In this document: one piece after another, positions 10,878 through 20,350 of the stretch
How positions within the stretch are numbered: position 1 is the stretch's first letter
Layout of the letters: each line of letters starts with the position of its first letter
Origin: Kitagawia praeruptora
Lineage: Eukaryota > Streptophyta > Magnoliopsida > Apiales > Apiaceae
Length of the DNA: 64,000 bases
Direction: 5' to 3'
NCBI GenBank assembly: GCA_037693485.1
Contig: CM075345.1
Coordinates: 83,272,001-83,336,000 of the forward strand
Program-made: the position numbers and the translations under genes
Notes under the pieces: model-generated
The model's input: only the letters and a program-made list of their open reading frames with translations
The model's database searches: none
Told to the model about the DNA's origin: nothing

Positions 10878-13327
10878 AGTCGTCAATAGGAAATGAGAGT
10901 CATCTAATTTTCTCTCTACCTTCTCTCTTCTTTCTCTCTCTAAACTCAAATCACTTTCTTCATCAGATCAAATCAGCCATCCGAATTCCTTTCCTCCCCA
11001 TTCCTCCTAACTCTATCTAAAAATTTCTTTTCTGTTTTTATGTCCCATAAAAGGGTTTCCTTCATGGATGTCTCCACAATGGCGGCTGATGTCACCGATA
11101 GTGTGAAACTAACTCAGATGGAGTTAGAACCGGCAGTGACCCCGAAAAGGGTTTCATTTGCAGTTGATTTGGTATCGATTATACCATCTGTTGGCCCCTG
11201 TTCCAGGAATGTTTTGGGAATTGAGGCTGATGCAAACCCTAGACTTGCTGTGTCTAGTGGTGACATGAAGGGGAGCATAGGTGGGAACACATGTGTTGTC
11301 GAGGGACCTAGATCTGGGACTGCTATGCGCACTCGTAGTCTGGTCAAGCACCAAGCGATTGATGGTAAGTTTTCCTCCCAAAAGGATAATGTTAGACCTA
11401 TTGAATTCGGTGTAGATTCTCTTTTTGAGTTATCTATTTCTTGGAATTCTAGATCTGTTAAGAATTGGGAGAATGTGGGGGAGGATTCCTCCGGTTTCTC
11501 ATTGAGCCCTAGTAGGAATCTGGCTGGTAACTCCATCACGGGGTTGGGGATGGGCTCTAACCAGGGTGAGGGTCTTCTGGTTGACTCTCGAGAGTTCCAT
11601 GAAAATGAAAGTAATAATGTTTATGATGTTGGAATGCTGAAAGGAAACAGCACCAAAGATGCTACTAAGGCCCCGGGAAAGAAGGAGGCTCTTGGCTGTT
11701 TGAGCCCTATTTCTCCGGGGAATCTTAGCCATGTAAATGATGTAGATTCTGGTGATGAGGAAGTCATTTCAGGTATGGTGACGTCGCTTGTCCAAAAAAT
11801 AGTGACTAATGCCTTCTGGGATAAGAATCCTACGAGTAATGAGCCAAATGTTGATTCTGATCAAGAGGATCTGATTAGGGGATTGAACCTTTTTGCTTCC
11901 AAAGCTGTGGTTTCTCCTAAACCTAGTGCTCATTTGCCTTCTGGTGCTTTTAATGAGTTTAGAGACAGGAACCTACTTGTCTCGAATGGTCCTGTTGGTT
12001 CAGATGCTGCAAATTCCAAGGCTGGAGACTTGGACTGTGATAAGGTGGATGCTACCCAGTTTTTGATTAAGGCTAGGAACTATTTAAAAGTTCTTCAGAT
12101 GTTTATTGAATTTATGGGGTATGAGGTCCCAGAGCTGAGCGCAAATAGGGAACCCTTGGATAATTTGTCGGGTAAATTTCTGGTTGATCTATCTGAGTTT
12201 CTTCCGGATGGGGAACTTTGTGAGACTTTTAATAGTATTATCCAGTTGCAAGAATTTACGATAAACAACGGGATTGAGATACCGGCAGATGGCATTCCTT
12301 TGGATGTGTTTTTTCTTGATAATGGGGAACCCAGGGAAAGACTGGAGACTAAATTGGAGCATCGGGTGACGGGTGATGATTATTCTGCTAAGCCTGACAA
12401 GCACAGGTTAACATGGAAGGATGACTATGTATCTAATGAGAACCCAATGGGTGTGTGCTTATTTGATGGTTCTTCAAGGTTGGGTGTCCTTGGAAGAGGC
12501 CAGGGTGCTCCTGAGATAAAGGAGATTCTGTTAAAGGAAATTGATCACGAGGTTGATGAGGCTTTTGAATTTTTGAAGGGGAAGGACCTGCACGATGACA
12601 TCTCCGCTATGGTGATTGACAGTACTGGGTCTGGTGTTGGTGCTACTGATAAGACCATTCTGCATACGGGAAGGAATGGGGATGACATCCCGTGGGAGGA
12701 ATTCCCAAATGTTAGCACCCTTCCCACTATTGATACCACGGATACTTTTATGTTCAAAGATGTCACGGACAGGGGAACTCACAACTCTCCTATGCATAAC
12801 TTAGGGGATATTAGTATGGAGTTCCATTTGGCGCAGAAATGTACTGAGGTTGCGGGAGTGGCTTCTGAGACAGCTCCGATGGAAGTTGATGTTGAGGGTG
12901 TCAAGGACGAGATGAACAGAGACATGGTGGCCCCTGTTGTTGAGCAGGTGGAGGAGAACCTGAACGTTGATCATGCTAGTGACCGGATGGAGAAGGAGCA
13001 GGCTACCTTTCATCATGATATGAGAACGCTTAATAATGAGAAGGCCACGAAAGTTCGTTGGACCAAATCCAAGATCAAGCAATGGAGAGCAACCCGAGGT
13101 GGGCACTCCAGCAGGATTTAATAATGGCTGCTTAATCCTCTGTTCTCTATTTCTCTTTTGTTGATTGCCAATTATTGGCTCTGTTTTAGTAGATAGTTGA
13201 CTCTGTGGGGTATGCCCCTGATCGAACAAATTTCATTTGTAATGACTGTTTGTTGTCTTCGCGGGGTATGCCCCTAGACGTGTTTATGCTGTTCCTTTGG
13301 TATAAAATCTTAATTAGCAAAAAAAAA
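10878..13327 (+). mobile_element. NA3: class 1 non-autonomous element with intact ORF, inside NA1
   Basis: The target-site duplication is AAGGAATTGATGGGGAG at 10861-10877 and 13328-13344. About 15 extra bases precede the family start ATGAGAGTC at 10893. The 5' UTR is C/T-rich. There are two copies of the 3' hairpin, at 13207-13218 and 13263-13274, the second followed by TATAAAATCTTAATTAGC and poly(A). NA13 has the same doubled hairpin. Confidence 0.9.
11040..13121 (+). CDS. NA3 ORF: 693-aa class 1 RVSF-repeat protein, intact
   Basis: An uninterrupted 693-residue ORF. Two RVSF repeats lie at the N-terminus (KRVSFMDVSTM at the start, KRVSFAVDLVSIIP about 35 residues later). After an S/G/D-rich linker, residues about 340-440 hold a segment with LKVLQMFIEFMGYEVPEL, then FLVDLSEF, then IIQLQEFTINNGIEIPADGIP; NA11 has the same segment and NA13 a more distant version. 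The C-terminus reads VRWTKSKIKQWRATRGGHS, shared with NA13 (KKWRATRGGHS) and reminiscent of the RGG end of L1 ORF1. It has no similarity to endonuclease or RT. Inference: an RNA-binding, phosphatase-docking accessory protein. Being intact, it is a good test case for expression. Confidence 0.8.
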   Translation: MSHKRVSFMDVSTMAADVTDSVKLTQMELEPAVTPKRVSFAVDLVSIIPSVGPCSRNVLGIEADANPRLAVSSGDMKGSIGGNTCVVEGPRSGTAMRTRSLVKHQAIDGKFSSQKDNVRPIEFGVDSLFELSISWNSRSVKNWENVGEDSSGFSLSPSRNLAGNSITGLGMGSNQGEGLLVDSREFHENESNNVYDVGMLKGNSTKDATKAPGKKEALGCLSPISPGNLSHVNDVDSGDEEVISGMVTSLVQKIVTNAFWDKNPTSNEPNVDSDQEDLIRGLNLFASKAVVSPKPSAHLPSGAFNEFRDRNLLVSNGPVGSDAANSKAGDLDCDKVDATQFLIKARNYLKVLQMFIEFMGYEVPELSANREPLDNLSGKFLVDLSEFLPDGELCETFNSIIQLQEFTINNGIEIPADGIPLDVFFLDNGEPRERLETKLEHRVTGDDYSAKPDKHRLTWKDDYVSNENPMGVCLFDGSSRLGVLGRGQGAPEIKEILLKEIDHEVDEAFEFLKGKDLHDDISAMVIDSTGSGVGATDKTILHTGRNGDDIPWEEFPNVSTLPTIDTTDTFMFKDVTDRGTHNSPMHNLGDISMEFHLAQKCTEVAGVASETAPMEVDVEGVKDEMNRDMVAPVVEQVEENLNVDHASDRMEKEQATFHHDMRTLNNEKATKVRWTKSKIKQWRATRGGHSSRI

Positions 13328-14252
13328 AAGGAATTGATGGGGAGGGTGGTTGGAAAGTTGTGGCCCAGATTGTTTATGGATGATGGGTTCAATGTTGAAC
13401 TTGTGTTAGAGGAACACAAGCTGCTCGATGAAAGCCGTATGTGTACTGAAGATGCTGTTTCTCAACAAATTGTTCCTCAGGTGATGGCTAAGGCTACTGA
13501 CATGGGGGAGTCTGAGAATAGGGTTATTCCCTCTACTCATGATGATGATGGTCTTGACTCCTTGTTGAAGGGTCTGGCTCAAGATGATATGGCACACTTT
13601 AGTGTGTGGGTTACACAATGGGACTGGATGGCTGCTAAGCGCCACTTGTTGGAAGCTAAGAACAATTTTAAAGTTCTTAAACTGTTTACTGAATTCATGG
13701 GGTTCAGGGAGACCATGCTGCAGGGACAGGTGGAGTAGGTTGATGTGGTGATGAATGGATGGGGCAAGGTTGGGGTTAATCCCAGTTTTAAAGAAGTTGA
13801 TCAAAGTTTGGAATTGAAGATGAAAGGAATGCAGTGGCCTGTGCTAATGCAGGGGTGTGAAGCTGATGTGCAGGTCAGGTGGACGAAAACCGAGATCTTG
13901 GGTCGTGGGATACAGGACAGTCCTGCTCTTACTGACGTTTGCTGGAACCGGACAATGACTAATTGTGCTGAGATGACCATGCGAGTGGGGGATCCTTTTT
14001 GGTTTGCCACGATGAGGAAAGGCCTGCTGATTAGAATGCTAGGATGTGAACCGGGAGGTTCCACTGTCTTTTTTGGCATTGTTATGACTTGTATCTAATC
14101 TAGCATAGCTAGATGGTCTTTAAGCTGACTCGATTTAGTAATTGAGTATGTTATGATGTTTTAGCTGGATGTTGATTCGCGGGGTATGCCCCTAGATTTG
14201 TAAAAGTTGTTCCTTTTGGTATAAAATTTTAATTAGCAAAAAAAAAAAAAAA

Positions 14253-15557
14253 GGGGCAGCCACATGATCGATCTGGGCATCTAAGAGAGAGGGAAGAGGA
14301 ATGTCATGTGGAAAATCAGCTACCTCAGACTTTTCCCCCAAAATGTCTTTATAAAAATCCGTCGCCACCTTGGCCATATCAGCATGCGAAGAGTGGGAAA
14401 CTCCCTCCGAGTCACGAAGAGAGATAATCTTATTAGTATTCCAGTTCCCTCTGCAGGAGTTATAGAAAAACTTACTATTGCCATCACCAAGTTTTAACCG
14501 CTGTATCCTGGATTTCTGCTTTAAAAACTGCTCCTCTAATCTTAAGGCTGCTGAATAGTTCTTGATAAACTCCTTTTCTTCTTCAAAATATGCAGCAGTG
14601 GGGTTGGCAGGCATATCCCTCTGAAACTGAGATAGAGCATCCCGAGATAAAATCACTAACTGATGGATATCCCCCACCTTTTTGTTTAGGCCCTTAAGAG
14701 CCAAATTTACATTTTTGAGCTTTGAGGTCAGAATAAACCAAGGGTTTTCCTCTACCTCCACAGACCAAGCTTCCACCACAGTTTCCAAGAAATCAGGATT
14801 CTCAATGAGGTGATTAAAAAATTGGAAGGGCTTCACCCCGGAGGAGAAACTAGTTCCAAGCGAAGTGATTGCAGGGCAATGATCAGACAAACCCCGAGAA
14901 ATGAATTCCACAGAAGAGCAAGGGAGCAAAGAATGCCAGTTGGAGTTAACTAACACTCGGTCCAACTTTCTGAACTTTGGCTGCATAGTATTGCTGTCCC
15001 ACCAAGTAAAGAAATGTCCCAAATACCGAAGATCGGTGAGACCATTTGCAAGCAAAAAAACTGTTTGAACTCATCCATTCCAGTAGTCCAGTCTAGAACT
15101 CCTCCCTGCTTTTCGTCAATGCTAATGCAAGAGTTGAAGTCACCACATAAGACCCAGGCCTCATCATTCAAACCATTTGCTAGCCCTGCCAAATCATTCC
15201 ATAATGGCCTGCGATCAATCGCTTCATTAAACCCATACACAAACGAGATAACAAAGTTTGTGTTGTTCTCAATAAGAGTGACAGAGCATGTGATATGCTG
15301 ACTAGAAGAAGCAATAATCAAAACATTCCAAATAGAGGGGTTCCACCCTAGCCAAATACGGCCTCCCGGATGATGATCATAATTAAGACACCACTGAAAC
15401 CGTGGATTAAGAGTCCGGGAGATAATCCTAGCAACGTCAGTTTGGACATACTTTTCAAAAGACCTATAAGGGACAATTTGTTATTTGAAATAAAGTCCCT
15501 GATAAAACCAACTTTATTATTGAGGCCTCTAACGTTGTAGGAATAAAAAATAGTCAT
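14253..15557 (-). pseudogene. L1-b ORF2 fragment (endonuclease), frameshifted
   Basis: Recognisable from its MTIFYSYNVRGLNNK start near 15557 and from GDFNSCIS, TWWDSN and SDHCPAITSLG. It is broken by at least two frameshifts: one near 15455, where the segment after SLIGLL loses the ETHVQTD reading, and one at an A-run near 15055. The coding sequence stops where NA1 begins, before the RT domain, so no catalytic RT is present. It is more decayed than L1-a or L1-c, which makes it an older copy. Confidence 0.85.
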
Positions 15558-16812
15558 AAGAGACATTATGACCTTGAGGAGGGGGTTTGTCCCCCCCTTC
15601 CCCCTCTTTTAACTTTCTTATATGGCTTTGGAGTTCGAGAGACATGCTTCTTATCTATCTCATCAACCACAATGTTTTGAAACTGCTGGGGTGTGGAAGC
15701 ATCTAGAGAAATGCTTGGAGAAGCCACTGGTTTCCTCTTCGATCGAACCTCAGTCCACCCCTGATCTACTTCCTCTACTATAGTATCTACTGTGGGGCTT
15801 TGGTTATTCCCACCCTCGTTTGCCGCAAAATTTGGCTGCGCCATTTTGGCCATTTCACTCACCATTTGACTCACCTCCTCTCCTAGAACTACTTCCTTTT
15901 GTTCAACCACCACCTTTTGTGCTTTCACTTCATTTTCTTTTCCATGTTGCTCCACTTTATCCTTACCTTTTCCATTCTTGGGATGCTCATTTAGATCAAC
16001 TTTTGTAGGTTTAGAGCCCCCTGCAGTCCATTCTCGAGAAGCCACTGGGCAAACATTTAGGATATGACCAAGTGATTTACAATGGGTGCACACCATTGGC
16101 TTATTAATATAGGTGACTTTAACCTCCACTATAGAGCCATCCAGATCCACCACTTTTAGGATAGGTGGTAGGGGATCCCCCACTTTATTATACTGCACAC
16201 ACATTTTAGCAAATGGCAAGATTTCTAGCTCAGAGGTGAGGGCATCAGCCCCCAAGGGCTTGCCAATGACACTAGCAACACGACTAAGACCCTCCTGTGT
16301 CCAGTAGCAATCTGGTAGGTTGGCCAATTTAACCAACAATGGCATTGAGGTAATTGGTTCTGAACACACAGTAAAACCCCAATCGGTTAGGACCAGAGGC
16401 CTTTATCGAAATACCACGTACCTTTGCTTAAAACTGCGTTTTTCTCATTGGTAGAGTTGAACCTAAAAACGTATGTAGATTCATTTCGCTGAGAGACCAT
16501 GGTGAGGCCCTTCCTCCAGGCTGAAAATGCCACCTCCTTTACTCTCTTAAATGGAAAAGTTCCTTTGGTAAATTGACCCACAATGCAACATTTGAATTTT
16601 TCTGCACCATTCTTAAAAACATCCTCTGGGGGGGATACAACATCTGAACCTGCAATTGGAGGGACATAGTCAAATTTCACTTCTTTGAAAGGTCCAGGGG
16701 CCGTTCTTAGCACTGATGACCAGGATTTAGTTCCTTTGGTCCCCATTTTAGTCTTCTCATTCTACCCCCCATTTTTGGTGGTGTCATTGTTTACTTTGCC
16801 TACAACAGGTTC

Positions 16813-18528
16813 TTTTTTTTTTTTTGCTAATTAAAATTTATACCACAGGCAAACGATTACATCTCTAGGGGCATACCCCGCGAAAATAAAACCATCTACC
16901 TAATGGAACAACAGAGAAAAAACATCAATAATGCTAGAAAACTAGCAATCAACAACAGCAGAGCACAAACACAATCAGAATCACAATCAGAATCCTAAAA
17001 CTAGAAAATTGCCATGAACGATCCAGTCTCCAATACTGCATAAACCCCGCAGTCTCCCACAATTTGAACATCGTAGAGCAGAGTCCTCCCTTCATCATCT
17101 GTTGTAACAAACTTTCGCCCCTGCTGCGAATTTTCAGAGTATACTACCACAATCACCATGGCTGGGTTTAAAGCATCCGCCATTCCTAAAGGGTCTTCAA
17201 CCAGACCCTTACTGTCAAGGACATCATAACAAGCAAATACCCACTTTGCAGTGCGCATAGCACACACATTGTGAGCATCCAGCTCTACATCTTGTATCAT
17301 GACGCCCTCACAATACAATGTCAAGTAGCTACCCCAATAACAATAATTGAAATAAGTGTAACCTCCTGGTTCACACCCAAGTATCCTAAGCATACGCCTC
17401 AACACCCTTCCTGTCCCTTCCAGAACACAACCCCTACTCCTGAAGTACTGAACGGCTTCAATGCCCTTTTCCTTCAGCTTTTGATCTACCTCCTCATCCA
17501 TAACCAACTTCTTATTGACCTGACTATCATCCTCTTGATCAATAATAACCTGGATATTTTCCTTCCACTTCACCGATTTCCTCGTAGGCTTGACAACCTC
17601 CACATTAAGAGTAAACTTCCTAAGGCAAGCCTTTCGGCAAGCCACATTTTCACCCAAATTTGGCAAATCCATTCCTTCATCCACCAAAAAGGAATTGACT
17701 TCCAAATCCACATTAGCACCAACAGTAAAGTCAGTAGCTTCCTTTGAAATTAAATCGGACATCTCATTATTTAAATCATTAATTTCAATAACCAAATCGT
17801 TGAAAGTAACTTTCTTCTTGATGAAGGTCCTCTCCGACAACTCCAGCCCCCTTTTTGAACTCATGGAGTCCGGTGTCATCCCCCTTATAAAAGTTTCGAT
17901 CTTCCCCTTTCCTGAAGAAAGGCCACTCCGAGCACCCACACTAAGCCCGTCCTGCTGAGCCCTCGATTCCATTACCAAAGGATCATCCTTATCCAGTTTC
18001 ACCCTCTTTTGGGATCCCTGGGCAACATTTACTCGATTTCCCCGCTCCAATGGTATCAACATCACCAAATTCTTCGCGAAAGAAACCTTTTTCGGACTCG
18101 GGCCCGGAACCGGCCTCTCCCGAGTCTGCATCTCATACTTGCAGTCATCGTCCCTTTGTCTCTCACTGTCCTTTTTTACTCGGACATCCTCCAAAGGATA
18201 CACAGTCAAAAGGTTCTCCGAAAAGGAGACCCTCTTCGGACTCCTAATGAGACTACCCACATGAAGGCAAGCTTCAGATCCTCTCGCACGGGAAGGAATC
18301 ACAGTCACTAAGTTCTCCGCAAAAGAAACCCTCTTCATTAAGAAAATAATTATATAGTAAGAAATATGGTGTTTGAGTTGAATGATTAGAAGAGGAAAGG
18401 TGAATTAGGGAAGGCTAATGAGAAGATCTGATGAAGAAATGGTGTAGATTAAGGTTTAGATTTTCTGGCGGCTAGGTTTTCAGAGAGAGGTTAGAGAGAA
18501 GCTAGAGCATACGACTCTCATTTTTTTT
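16813..18528 (-). mobile_element. NA4: class 1 non-autonomous element with intact ORF, inside L1-b
   Basis: Minus strand. The duplication is CCTACAACAGGTTC at 16799-16812 and 18529-18542. The 3' tail starts at 16813 (poly-T, GCTAATTAAAATTTATACC), with the hairpin complement GGGGCATACCCC at 16868-16879. The 5' end is the complement of ATGAGAGTCG at about 18520, with a few extra bases before the duplication. It is nearly identical to NA6 over its whole length, so the two are recent sisters. Confidence 0.9.
17001..18338 (-). CDS. NA4 ORF: 445-aa class 1 RVSF-repeat protein, intact
   Basis: An uninterrupted 445-residue ORF. Repeat copies: KRVSFAENLVTVIP at residues 2-15, KRVSFSENLLTVYP at about 34-47, KKVSFAKNLVMLIP at about 84-97, and a variant KKKVTFNDLVIEIN further on. 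The spacers are basic and hydrophilic. The middle holds a KSVKWKENIQVIID segment. Then comes LEGTGRVLRRMLRILGCEPGGYTYF, split here as the LEGT-LRR part and the LGCEPGGYTYF part, shared with NA6, NA8 and NA17. The last 130 residues are V/L-rich. No catalytic domain is recognised. RVSF fits the RVxF consensus for protein phosphatase 1 docking; the biological role is inferred only. Confidence 0.8.
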   Translation of the reverse strand: MKRVSFAENLVTVIPSRARGSEACLHVGSLIRSPKRVSFSENLLTVYPLEDVRVKKDSERQRDDDCKYEMQTRERPVPGPSPKKVSFAKNLVMLIPLERGNRVNVAQGSQKRVKLDKDDPLVMESRAQQDGLSVGARSGLSSGKGKIETFIRGMTPDSMSSKRGLELSERTFIKKKVTFNDLVIEINDLNNEMSDLISKEATDFTVGANVDLEVNSFLVDEGMDLPNLGENVACRKACLRKFTLNVEVVKPTRKSVKWKENIQVIIDQEDDSQVNKKLVMDEEVDQKLKEKGIEAVQYFRSRGCVLEGTGRVLRRMLRILGCEPGGYTYFNYCYWGSYLTLYCEGVMIQDVELDAHNVCAMRTAKWVFACYDVLDSKGLVEDPLGMADALNPAMVIVVVYSENSQQGRKFVTTDDEGRTLLYDVQIVGDCGVYAVLETGSFMAIF

Positions 18529-19359
18529 CCTACAACAGGTTCCTGCATACTCTTCGAGCTTTCGCCCCTTTCCAAACCCCCAGAATTAACATTCTTTAGG
18601 ATTCCTTTAACCACTCCCGCCCCCTTCTCGTTGGCAGCCAGGTTCTTAGGTATTTCCTTGTTTGAAAAAATGGGAAGGCCCATCTCATCTCTACCATCAA
18701 TGAAACGCACTGGGCTAACTAACCCTGCATTAAACCTCTCTTTATCTTTCAAAATTTCTTTTTCAACTTCACTCACCGAAAAACCCTTCTTGGCAAGAAA
18801 GCTATGAATATCCATCATTTGGTTGCGGAGCTTTATAAGGTCCTCTCTTTCATATTTGTTGTTCGCAGCCACACCCTTTGCTACCATGTGAATCGTTTCT
18901 CTCTCTATCGCATCTCTAGCGGTCTCATAAGAAGCTTCATCCTCACCAAAGGATATCTCACTTATCTTCTCAGCTGAGACACCTCCCTCTAGAGCATTAG
19001 GCACTACTAGAGCTGGAAAATCCTCAACTTCTCTTCGTGCAAGCATTTCCTGAAACTTATCATCCTCCATATCCTGCATATAGCCAGGTAAGCCAGATTC
19101 AGAGTCGCAATTCGAATTTTGACTCACCATGGGAGTACTGACCGAAAATTAGTAAAATAGGTATAAGAAATATGGTGTTTAGGTTTGGGGAACAAGAGAA
19201 GGTGGAGTAAATGAGGGGAATATGGAATTTATAATGAGGAAAGTGTGTAAGGGATTAGATCTGAAGTTTTAAATTTGGCGGCTGGCTAGGGTTTTGTGTT
19301 TTAGAAAGAAGGAGGAGCTTCTCTCTCTAGGACTCTCATTTTTCTTCAGCTACGAATTT

Positions 19360-20350
19360 TAAGGTTTTTTACATGGGTATTGTTTCTTCGTACTAAAGAT
19401 TGTGCTTTCAGTGAATTTGAGAAGCTAATTAAGTTGCTTGAGAACAAGCTTAAGACAAGACTTGTAGGTATAAGGAGTGATCGAGGTGGTGAATTCCAAA
19501 AGGACTTTATTTCATATTGTGAAGATAGAGGCATTACTCATGAATTCTCTGCTCCAAGAACCCCACAGCAAAATGGAGTTGTGGAAAGAAAGAACAGGTC
19601 TTTACAAGAAACAACTAGGACATTGTTGCAAGAAAGCAAGCTGCCAAGGAGTTTCTGGGCAGAAGCAGTCAACACAGCTAGCTATGTTCTTAACAGAGTA
19701 CTGATCAGGCCTATTCTCAACAAGACTCCGTATGAATTGCTGAGGAACAAGAAGCCAAATATAGGCTACTTCAAGGTCTTTAGATCCAGGTGCTTTTTAC
19801 TCAAAACTATTGATAGAGATGGTAAATTTGATGCTAAATCTTATGAAGGAATATTTTTGGGTTATTCTTTAACAAGTCGTGCTTATATAGTTTATAATAT
19901 ATCGATCTAAATGTATTGTTGAAGAGTCAATTGATTTTTCATATCAAGAATCTAATGTTGATCTGTCAAGAAATGAGGAAGAATTTGCAAAAACAGGTAC
20001 TACCAGCGAGCTACTGAAGACAAGTACAACAACTCAGCAAGCTGACAAGGAACCTGAAACAACTTCAGCTACTGATAAGTCAGCTGAAACCTCTTCTCCA
20101 GTAGATACAACAATTCATCAGTTATCAAGGCTTACTTTGGAAGGTCCTAGAGGTTAGAGATCATAAGAAAAGTTGCCACTCTATGATGAAGATGAAGTTT
20201 CTCCACCATCTAAGAGAATTCAAGTCAATGAGGAAGTCATAGCTCAACATTCTCTGCGAAAGTCAACAAGGACAGTAAAGAACCACCCTCCAGAGTTGAT
20301 CATTGGTGTCAAATCAGAAGGAATCAAGACAAAGAAAGGTCAAGCTAACT
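19360..20350 (+). pseudogene. Ty1-copia integrase fragment
   Basis: The frame 19380-19910 encodes the second half of a copia integrase: a WVLFL-like entry, IRSDRGGEFQ (second catalytic Asp), then GITHEFSAPRTPQQNGVVERKNR (catalytic Glu), then FWAEAVNTASYVLNR and the GKFDAKSYEGIFLGYS region, all typical of the family. Past 19910 the frame is disturbed, but a hydrophilic linker continues to KNHPPELIIGVKSEGIKTKKGQANF, the family's junction before RT. The first catalytic Asp and the gag/protease lie upstream, beyond L1-b. Non-functional. Confidence 0.85.

Larger units (their letters stand above)
5227..14098 (+). pseudogene. NA1 ORF: RVSF-repeat protein, split by NA2 and NA3, one TAG
   Basis: The reading frame begins at ATG 5227 and is split at 5524/10511 and 10877/13345. 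The two nested insertions plus their duplications leave the frame intact, and the only lesion I find is a TAG at 13736-13738; the frame then runs on to 14098. The N-terminal part holds four copies of the repeat: KRVTFSDASLSEN, KRVTFSENLVSEIP, KRVSFSPEVR and KKVSFSAEVKVYYP. The C-terminal part holds an FKVLKLFTEFMGF segment shared with NA3 and NA11, a VRWTK motif, and a LGCEPGGST motif shared with NA4, NA6, NA8 and NA17. NA16 is its closest relative over the first half. The function is unknown; the RVSF cores fit phosphatase-1 docking sites. Confidence 0.75.
5041..14252 (+). mobile_element. NA1: class 1 non-autonomous LINE-like element, host of NA2 and NA3
   Basis: Three segments of one element: 5041-5524, 10511-10877 and 13345-14252, separated by NA2 and NA3. 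The 5' end lacks the first bases of the usual GAGAGTCG start (it reads TCGTTTAAATTCTCTACC) but keeps the CTCTCTAACCTCTCTCT tract and AGCCGCC. The 3' end has the hairpin GGGGTATGCCCC at 14181-14192, then GTTGTTCC, TATAAAATTTTAATTAGC and poly(A) to 14252. The right flank is L1-b ORF2 sequence, but the left flank is the L1-a 5' end, so no target-site duplication can be paired. Confidence 0.85.
15566..19130 (-). pseudogene. L1-b ORF1, split by NA4, with a TAG and a frameshift
   Basis: Begins with MVSQNSNCDSESGLPGYMQ at 19130 and is homologous to L1-a ORF1. NA4 splits it between 18529 and 16812. In the downstream part an in-frame TAG sits at 16762-16764, and a one-base deletion near 16400 shifts the frame before the SMPLLVKLANLPDCYW segment. 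The zinc knuckle (CTHCKSLGHILNVC) and the RGG-rich C-terminus are still readable near 16050-16110 and 15570-15610. Not functional as it stands. Confidence 0.85.
14253..19339 (-). mobile_element. L1-b: decayed L1 LINE, interrupted by NA4
   Basis: Minus-strand L1 with its 5' end at about 19339 (GAGAGTCCTAGAGAGAGAAGC complement), inserted in the integrase region of the copia remnant. It keeps the 5' UTR, ORF1 and the endonuclease part of ORF2, and ends abruptly at 14253 where the NA1 poly(A) begins. The rest of ORF2 and the 3' tail are not seen to the left of NA1. NA4 lies in ORF1. Confidence 0.88.

Noticed and set aside
13205..13344. ORF start within the NA3 tail leading into NA1
   Set aside because: Runs through the NA3 3' UTR and poly(A); the native NA1 start is at 5227.
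17271..17747. Long plus-strand ORF opposite NA4 (and its counterpart 22770-23246 minus in NA6)
   Set aside because: Antisense shadow of the RVSF-repeat ORF; conserved only because NA4 and NA6 are near identical.
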